This document shows positions 1 through 4,156 of a stretch of DNA of 5,503 nucleotides, piece by piece; position 1 is the first letter of the stretch, and every line of letters starts with the position of its first letter. The DNA is from Bacillota bacterium (GTDB lineage: Bacteria; Bacillota; Clostridia; DSM-8532): positions 1 to 5,503 of the forward strand of contig JAEXPO010000500.1 in assembly GCA_023446675.1 (NCBI GenBank), in the 5' to 3' direction. The translations under genes and the position numbers were made by a program. The notes beneath the pieces are model-generated. The model worked only from the letters and a program-made list of their open reading frames with translations. It searched no databases and was not told where the DNA came from.

Positions 1-576
1 AAGCTGACCTATATCAACGGTATTAAGAACGAGAACGGCGAATTCAAGAGGCCTTCCTACGGAACCGGCTTATGGGGCTGCTGGAGCGTCACTACGGCGG
101 CTGAGAACCCGGAGGCGGTGGTTAATATTTTTGATTACCTTTTAAGCGACGAGGGCTGGGCGATTACCAAGTACGGCATCGAAAACGTGACCTATACGCT
201 GGAAGGCGATAAAAAGGTTGCCACGGAAGCCTTCAGCGGATTTACCTGGGGCCCCGGATCCGTCCGGAGAAACAATGACCCTGAATTTTTTGTAAAAATC
301 AACATGCAGGAGGAATACAAGGAGCCCGTTAAAAAGTGGCTTGATACCGCCATCAAGGGAACACAGTCCAGCATGGATTTCGGATATCGGCCTGCCGCCG
401 CCGACAAGCCCGAGCTTATCGATTACGGCAAGCAGATGGATCAGGTCAGAGCTAAAATCATCCTGGGCGAGCTGCCCTCCAGCGAATGGTTCAAGGCTGT
501 GGAAGGCTGGTATGCCGTGGGCGGAGAAGAATATGTACAGCAGATGAACGAATTTATCAAAAAGAGCGTGAATTAA
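1..576 (+). CDS. Extracellular solute-binding protein of a sugar ABC transporter (C-terminal 191 residues, 5' truncated by window)
   Basis: The frame is open from base 1 to the TAA at 574-576, so the gene starts upstream; the GTG at 118 is only an internal Val codon. The visible part resembles the C-terminal lobe of family 1 (LplA/YtcQ-like) lipoprotein binding proteins of Firmicutes. It has a WGCWSVTT segment, a helix ending SDEGWAITKYG, then GIENVTYTLEGD (about visible residues 59-70), and the closing helices with LPSSEWFKAVEGWYAVGGEEY and MNEFIKKS. Family members are around 500-550 residues, are tethered by an N-terminal lipobox Cys (outside the window) and deliver oligosaccharides or sugar derivatives to a two-permease ABC importer. 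The substrate cannot be told from this fragment. No permease gene is visible, so it would lie upstream. The next gene on this strand, 230 bp downstream, is an FAD enzyme plausibly of the same locus. Family call is firm; substrate unknown. Confidence 0.88.
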   Translation, partial: KLTYINGIKNENGEFKRPSYGTGLWGCWSVTTAAENPEAVVNIFDYLLSDEGWAITKYGIENVTYTLEGDKKVATEAFSGFTWGPGSVRRNNDPEFFVKINMQEEYKEPVKKWLDTAIKGTQSSMDFGYRPAAADKPELIDYGKQMDQVRAKIILGELPSSEWFKAVEGWYAVGGEEYVQQMNEFIKKSVN

Positions 577-590
577 TCATCCATAAATGA

Positions 591-631
591 AAATCTTATG
601 GGGAGGGGCTTTGTCCTTCCCCATAAGATTT
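591..631 (+). terminator. Stem-loop after the solute-binding protein gene, probable terminator
   Basis: Arms 591-604 and 618-631 pair perfectly over 14 bp (AAATCTTATGGGGA with TCCCCATAAGATTT). The pairing can extend inward by two G-C pairs and one G-T pair, leaving a 7-nt loop. It starts 14 nt after the stop codon. The U-tract on the + strand is poor (ATTTGT), so termination may be partial, which would allow some read-through into the FAD gene. The left flank is A-rich. Confidence 0.65.
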
Positions 632-667
632 GTCAGCCATTTGTGAAAAGCATATCCGGCTGAAAAA

Positions 668-683
668 GGGGGCCGATGCCCCC
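668..683 (+). other. Small GC hairpin in the intergenic region
   Basis: GGGGGC (668-673) and GCCCCC (678-683) form a 6-bp stem with a CGAT tetraloop. It is followed within a few bases by CTTTTAATTT, so it could be a second weak terminator or an mRNA-stabilising element. A further 5-bp inverted repeat (AGGGT 697-701, ACCCT 709-713) follows. Function is unknown. Confidence 0.35.
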
Positions 684-736
684 GAGCTTTTAATTTAGGG
701 TTTGGCCGACCCTTTGCCTTGGTTTGAATGCCTTGA

Positions 737-778
737 ATTTAATGCTGCCGGGGCTTGGCTTAGGGCGCAGCTTTAAAT
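737..778. repeat. 12-bp inverted repeat upstream of the FAD oxidoreductase gene
   Basis: The arms ATTTAATGCTGC (737-748) and GCAGCTTTAAAT (767-778) are complementary at 11 of 12 positions, separated by 18 nt. The dyad ends 13 nt before the ribosome binding site of the FAD gene. It may be an operator or a 5' leader hairpin. I see no convincing -35/-10 pair beside it, so the role is open. Confidence 0.4.
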
Positions 779-791
779 GTTTATGGCATAG

Positions 792-797
792 AAGGAG
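792..797 (+). promoter_or_regulatory. Ribosome binding site deciding the FAD gene start
   Basis: AAGGAG lies 9 nt before ATG 807 and only 3 nt before the in-frame TTG 801. The spacing favours ATG 807, giving a protein two residues shorter than the longest open frame. Confidence 0.7.
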
Positions 798-806
798 TGT
801 TTGAGC

Positions 807-3032
807 ATGGAATTTGAAAAGCGAACCGTTCAAAAGGATCTGGTGGTTATCGGCGGAGGCATGCCGGGCCTGTGTGCGGCTATTCAGGCTGCCCGGCTGG
901 GGCTCTCCGTCGCCCTTGTCAACGACAGGGGGTATTTGGGCGGCAATGCCAGCGCTGAAATTCGGGTGAGTGTGGATGGCGCCGACGGCTGCCAGGAGTT
1001 CAACCTTTTCTCCAGGGAAACCGGGGTTTTGGAGGAAATACGCCTGGAGGATCTTCGGCGGAATCCTCAGAACAACAAGTACATATGGGACGGGGTTCTT
1101 CTGGATATGGTGGACAGGGAGAAAAACATTGAGCTTTTCCTCAACACCAATATTGACAGTGTGGCTATGGACGGCGAAAAAAGGATACGCAGTGTTTCCG
1201 GCTCCCAGATGGACAGTGAAACACGGTTTGATTTTTCAGGAAGCTTTTTCCTGGACGACACAGGTGACGGAACTGTCGGTTCTCTTGCGGGAGCCGAATT
1301 CCGCATGGGACGTGAAGCAGCCCGGGAATTTGATGAACGGATTGCGCCGGAAGAGGCCGATGAAAAGGTTCTTCCAAGTACCCTGTCCTTTTATGCCAGA
1401 GATATGGGCGAGCCCGTCAAGTACATTCCGCCTGACTTTGCCCTGGATCTTACCAAAACCGACATTCTGAAATACCGGGTTATCCCTCAAAACAGCTTTA
1501 TGCGGTTTCAATGGTATTATGAAATCTGCGGCGGCATGAATCAGGTAAAGGATATTGAAAAAATTATCCGCATGCACCGGGAGCTGGTTTACGGCATTTG
1601 GGACTACATCAAAAACAGTGGAAATTACCCTGCTGAAAACTATGATCTGGAATATGTGGCAAGCCTTCCGGGAAAGAGGGAATCCCGGCGTATAGTGGGC
1701 GATTACCTTCTGACGGAAAAGGACATTGTGGAGCAGCGGGAGTTCGAAGACGGCGTGGGCTATGGCGGCTGGTCCATTGATCTTCATGCGGTGGAAGGCT
1801 TCTACGCCAGAGAGATTATTAACAAGCACTTTTTCCTTAAGGGAATTTATCAGATTCCCTACCGTTGCGGCTATTCCAAAAATGTTGAAAACCTGTTTAT
1901 GGCCGGAAGGTGCATGTCCACAAGCCATGTCGCCTTTGGCTCCACCCGTGTAATGGCGACTCTCTCCACTCTGGGTCAGGCATTAGGAGCTGCCGCCCAT
2001 TTATGTAAGAAATACGATGAAACACCCAGAGGAATCTATGAAAAGCATCGCAAAGAGCTCCGCCAGCTGCTCTTGAAGCATGACGGGCCTTTGGTAGGAG
2101 TAAAAAACGAGGACAGTGAGGATTTGGCCCGTACCGCTAAAATTGAGGTTTCATCGGTGAGACGGTGCGAAATAGCGGAAGGAACCCATGAGCTTGTTCT
2201 GGAAAAGGACCTGGGACTTTCCTTTCCCGCCTCCGGCCATGTGGAAGGCGTTTCCCTTCTGGTTTCCTCAGATAAGCCTGTGACCCTTCGCTACAAGGTC
2301 TATAAGGCTTCTAAAAAGGAAAACTATTATCCTGAGGAGCTGCTGCTGGACAATAGTGTGGACCTTGTCCCCGATAACGAGAAGAACAGCTTTCAATGGG
2401 TTCGCCTTCCTTTGGCGCTTACCTTTGACAGTGAGTATGCCCTTCTTCAGATTCATGCCGACAGCAGCATAAGGATTCGTATGGCTAACGAGCCCCTTAC
2501 CGGCGTGACGGCTCTTCTTCTTTCAAAAAACAATGCCCCCAATGTGGTGGATATTGATACCCTGGAGCAAAAACCCTTTACCTGGAACAAAATCGAGGAG
2601 CTGCCCTGCTTTAAGCTTTTGCCGGGAAACCCTCGAATATACGGCGGAGAGAATATTATCAACGGCTATGCCAGGCCCTACGGACAGCCCAATCTCTGGA
2701 TTTCAGACAGGCGGGCAGAAGGGGAGTGGGTGAAAGTCCTGCTTAAGGAAAGGCAGCCCTTAAAACGCCTGCAAATACGCTTTGATTCGGATCTCAACAC
2801 AAGGCTGTCCTTCCACAACAAGACCTTTAACTTCATGAGCCGCCTTGTAAAGGACTATGATGTCTATGGGAAGAAAGGGGAGGAGTATACCCTTCTGAAG
2901 GAAGTGAGGGGCAATTACCAGCGGGTTAACGAGATTTCCCTTGAGGGCGTGGAAGCCGATGGCCTGAAAATTATTTTCCATGCCACCCATGGTGCGCCCT
3001 GTGTCGGCATTTACGAAATAAGGGTGTATTAA
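807..3032 (+). CDS. FAD-dependent oxidoreductase (FAD_oxidored type) with C-terminal discoidin-like domain, 741 aa
   Basis: Residues 1-440 form a Rossmann-type FAD enzyme. There is a dinucleotide fold DLVVIGGGMPGLCAA with the GxGxxG glycines at 16-21, then an NDRGYLGGNASAE segment (about 39-51) diagnostic of this family. DDTGDGTVGSLAGAEFRMG (about 149-168) and the C-terminal FAD motif NLFMAGRCMSTSHVAFGS with TRVMAT (about 360-385) follow. Residues about 440-590 look like an all-beta jelly-roll. Residues about 611-741 (NIINGYARP, WISD, LKRLQIRFDSDLN, closing GVYEIRVY-like strand) resemble an F5/8 type C (discoidin) sugar-binding fold. There is no signal peptide, so it is probably cytoplasmic. 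The neighbouring sugar-binding protein suggests oxidation or dehydrogenation of a carbohydrate-derived substrate; that is inference. The start follows the AAGGAG at 792-797, and the gene ends 60 bp before a strong terminator. A 3' piece of this gene is repeated at 3995-4099. The family call is firm; the substrate is unknown. Confidence 0.88.
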   Translation: MEFEKRTVQKDLVVIGGGMPGLCAAIQAARLGLSVALVNDRGYLGGNASAEIRVSVDGADGCQEFNLFSRETGVLEEIRLEDLRRNPQNNKYIWDGVLLDMVDREKNIELFLNTNIDSVAMDGEKRIRSVSGSQMDSETRFDFSGSFFLDDTGDGTVGSLAGAEFRMGREAAREFDERIAPEEADEKVLPSTLSFYARDMGEPVKYIPPDFALDLTKTDILKYRVIPQNSFMRFQWYYEICGGMNQVKDIEKIIRMHRELVYGIWDYIKNSGNYPAENYDLEYVASLPGKRESRRIVGDYLLTEKDIVEQREFEDGVGYGGWSIDLHAVEGFYAREIINKHFFLKGIYQIPYRCGYSKNVENLFMAGRCMSTSHVAFGSTRVMATLSTLGQALGAAAHLCKKYDETPRGIYEKHRKELRQLLLKHDGPLVGVKNEDSEDLARTAKIEVSSVRRCEIAEGTHELVLEKDLGLSFPASGHVEGVSLLVSSDKPVTLRYKVYKASKKENYYPEELLLDNSVDLVPDNEKNSFQWVRLPLALTFDSEYALLQIHADSSIRIRMANEPLTGVTALLLSKNNAPNVVDIDTLEQKPFTWNKIEELPCFKLLPGNPRIYGGENIINGYARPYGQPNLWISDRRAEGEWVKVLLKERQPLKRLQIRFDSDLNTRLSFHNKTFNFMSRLVKDYDVYGKKGEEYTLLKEVRGNYQRVNEISLEGVEADGLKIIFHATHGAPCVGIYEIRVY
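2772..2877 (+). repeat. Parent copy of duplicated FAD-gene segment
   Basis: This stretch inside the discoidin-like domain recurs at 3995-4099 with nine substitutions and one single-base deletion over 106 positions (about 91% identity). It ends in AAGAAAG (2871-2877), the sequence at which the second copy jumps to the terminator region. Confidence 0.9.
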
Positions 3033-3091
3033 GAATTTCATTGTGCCCCATACAAGCGCTTATAAAGGCTGCCCGTTCCTGTGCTTATGAC

Positions 3092-3126
3092 AAAAGCTCT
3101 CCGAAGAAAGTATCGGAGAGCTTTTT
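3092..3126 (+). terminator. Strong intrinsic terminator after the FAD gene (bidirectional)
   Basis: AAAAGCTCTCCGA (3092-3104) pairs perfectly with TCGGAGAGCTTTT (3113-3125) around an 8-nt loop, and the stem runs into a T tract (3122-3126). Because the stem is flanked by A on the left and T on the right, it should also work on the minus strand. It would then have ended the convergent serine-hydrolase gene whose relic lies just downstream. Its right half, without the left arm, recurs at 4093-4116. Confidence 0.9.
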
Positions 3127-3157
3127 CAAAGGTTCGCCCGGCAGGGGTAAGCTTATG
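3104..3157 (+). repeat. Parent copy of duplicated terminator right half and 3' flank
   Basis: The 54 bases match 4093-4146 with only two differences (C/T at two sites). The segment carries the terminator loop and right arm, plus a GC-rich flank (CCCGGCAGGGGTAAG). In the second copy it leads straight into the 3' end of the intact serine-hydrolase gene. Confidence 0.9.
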
Positions 3158-3373
3158 TTAGGCGGATATAAGCTTTAACCAGGGTATGTATTTTGAAATA
3201 GGATCATTCAAATTAATTAGGCTGTCTTTCTGTAATTGTAAAACTCCAGGAGCTGTAAAAGCCTTACTGTTTGTACCAAGTTGAAATAAGGTTTCAGATG
3301 TAACTTTCCTGCCGGTTTTCAGATTGGTGTGAAGAAAGGTGATACAAGCCTTGACTAAAAGTACTATATAGTA
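3158..3373 (-). pseudogene. Relic of a beta-lactamase-like serine hydrolase gene
   Basis: Bases 3174-3327 match 5292-5445 of the intact minus-strand hydrolase without gaps, with about 10 mismatches in 154 (about 93-94% identity). Read on the minus strand the relic gives NLKTGRKVTSETLFQLG, then TNSKAFTAPGVLQLQKD and on to KYIPWLKL, so it covers the region around the active-site SxxK motif. The nucleophile codon is changed: intact TCA (Ser, 5390-5392) is ACA (Thr, 3272-3274) here, and a helix Leu is Pro. The frame is open from a stop at 3374-3376 to TAA at 3158-3160, but lacks a family N-terminus and everything after WLKL. About 1,145 bp of the intact gene (4147-5291) are replaced by 16 bp here. 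It is almost certainly non-functional. Confidence 0.88.
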
Positions 3374-3380
3374 CTATACT
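3351..3380 (+). promoter_or_regulatory. Sigma-A-type promoter for the PNPOx-like gene
   Basis: TTGACT (3351-3356) and TATACT (3375-3380) are separated by 18 bp, and each is one base from consensus. Transcription would begin around 3386-3391, giving a leader of about 135 nt before the favoured start at 3526. This argues against the ATG at 3391, which would leave almost no room for a ribosome binding site. Confidence 0.7.
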
Positions 3381-3386
3381 ATATAG
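3360..3386. promoter_or_regulatory. Palindromic operator-like site inside the promoter
   Basis: AGTACTATATAGTACT (3360-3375) is a perfect 16-bp palindrome that fills most of the -35/-10 spacer. TACTATATAG occurs at 3362-3371 and again at 3377-3386, a 15-bp period covering the -10 and the start region. A dimeric repressor bound here would block RNA polymerase. The form recalls operators of GntR (YtrA-like) or similar small regulators of Firmicutes, but the regulator is not in the window and this assignment is a guess. Confidence 0.6.
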
Positions 3387-3390
3387 GGAT

Positions 3391-3525
3391 ATGAAAAACA
3401 TAAAAACCCATGTGGTTTTCTTATTACTCAAACCCGGCAATTACAACAGTGAAAAAGAATTTATTTTGAGGACATGCTACGCAAAAGCATTGTCAATCTT
3501 GAAAATTAACGGGAGGGTTATGTAC
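3391..3525 (+). other. Leader of the PNPOx-like gene with in-frame extension and short ORF
   Basis: No stop interrupts the PNPOx frame from ATG 3391, but the extra 45 residues (MKNIKTHVVFLLLKPG...) have no family look and the ATG lacks a ribosome binding site. A second frame carries a short ORF, MLRKSIVNLEN (3474-3509), whose open frame also reads back through FED. It ends just before the GGGAGGG at 3511. It could be the tail of a deleted upstream gene, a leader peptide, or chance. No RNA structure was recognised. Confidence 0.35.
3511..3517 (+). promoter_or_regulatory. Ribosome binding site deciding the PNPOx-like start
   Basis: GGGAGGG, with the core GGAGG at 3512-3516, lies 9 nt before ATG 3526 and only 3 nt before ATG 3520. 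This favours 3526 over both 3520 and the distant 3391. Confidence 0.75.
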
Positions 3526-4008
3526 ATGAATAATCAAAACAAACAGGATATGGTCAAACTGGTGGAGAACAGCCGGGATGCGGTTGTCTGCTCCATAGAT
3601 GAAAGCGGATTTCCAAATGCGAAAACTATGTTCAAGCGGAAAAATGAAGATCTTCGGGTATTGTGGTTCTCATCCAACGTATCAGCCATTCATACGCAAC
3701 AGTGGATTAAGAATCCCAATGCATGCGTTTACTTTATGGACCCGCAAAATATTACAGGATTAATGCTGACCGGTCATATACAGGTTTGTACGGATATTGA
3801 AACAAAACAAGCTTTTTGGGTACAGGGCGACGAAGCCTATTATCCCCTCGGTCCTACCGATCCGGATTATTGCATGTTATGCTTCACTTCCAATAGGGGG
3901 AATTACATGGGCGGTCCGCAAAAGTGTCTGTTTAACATCAATAAGGATATGGAAGAGGTAAATTACACCTACTCAAACGGATGGAAATTGGTTACAAATA
4001 CGGATTGA
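3526..4008 (+). CDS. Pyridoxamine 5'-phosphate oxidase-like (split-barrel flavin) family protein, 160 aa
   Basis: The protein has the hallmarks of small FMN-binding split-barrel proteins related to general stress protein 26. These are DAVVCSIDESGFPNAKTMF (18-36) in the first barrel strands, LWFSSNVSAIHTQQW with KNPNACVYFMDP in the middle, ITGLMLTGHIQV, then GDEAYYPLGPTDPDYCMLCFT (about 102-122). Members bind FMN, F420 or haem, act as reductases or oxidases of poorly known substrates, and are cytoplasmic. The start at 3526 follows GGGAGGG at 3511-3517 and gives a normal family length. It is preceded by its own palindrome-containing promoter, so it is probably a single regulated gene. Oddly, the last four or so codons and the TGA (4006-4008) lie in the duplicated FAD-gene fragment, read in another frame, so the natural C-terminus was probably replaced. 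The catalytic core looks complete. True PLP synthesis (PdxH) is unlikely. Confidence 0.82.
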   Translation: MNNQNKQDMVKLVENSRDAVVCSIDESGFPNAKTMFKRKNEDLRVLWFSSNVSAIHTQQWIKNPNACVYFMDPQNITGLMLTGHIQVCTDIETKQAFWVQGDEAYYPLGPTDPDYCMLCFTSNRGNYMGGPQKCLFNINKDMEEVNYTYSNGWKLVTNTD

Positions 4009-4146
4009 TTCGGATCCAACACAAGGCTGTCCTTCCAGAACAAGACCTTCAACCTCATGAGCCGCCTTGCAAGGGACTATGATATCTATGGAAAGAAAGT
4101 ATCGGAGAGCTTTTTCAAAGGTTTGCCCGGCAGGGGTAAGTTTATG
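3995..4146 (+). pseudogene. Chimeric fragment: piece of FAD oxidoreductase gene fused to half of its terminator
   Basis: 3995-4099 repeats 2772-2877 of the FAD gene (about 91% identity), with a one-base deletion near 4015 that breaks the reading frame. Translated after the deletion it gives NTRLSFQNKTFNLMSRLARD, against NTRLSFHNKTFNFMSRLVKD in the parent. At the shared AAGAAAG (4093-4099) the sequence switches to the parent's terminator loop, right arm and 3' flank (3104-3157, two differences in 54). The 233 bp between the two parental AAGAAAG sites are missing, so the left terminator arm is gone and no hairpin can form. It has no start codon or function of its own. Confidence 0.88.
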
Positions 4147-4156
4147 CATGCTGATA

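Noticed and set aside
118..576. A separate 152-residue gene starting at GTG 118
   Set aside because: The same frame is open back to base 1 and reads as typical solute-binding protein sequence, so 118 is an internal codon.
1236..1928. A 230-residue open frame on the minus strand
   Set aside because: It lies wholly inside the FAD gene, opposite a strongly conserved flavin-binding domain, and shows no recognisable protein family.
3360..3386. A recombination attachment site or short-repeat array
   Set aside because: There is no integrase nearby and only two repeat units; the position inside a -35/-10 pair is better explained as an operator.
3391..3525. The 205-residue start of the PNPOx-like protein at ATG 3391
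   Set aside because: It sits at the expected transcription start with no ribosome binding site, and the extra 45 residues do not resemble the family; ATG 3526 has a good GGGAGGG site.
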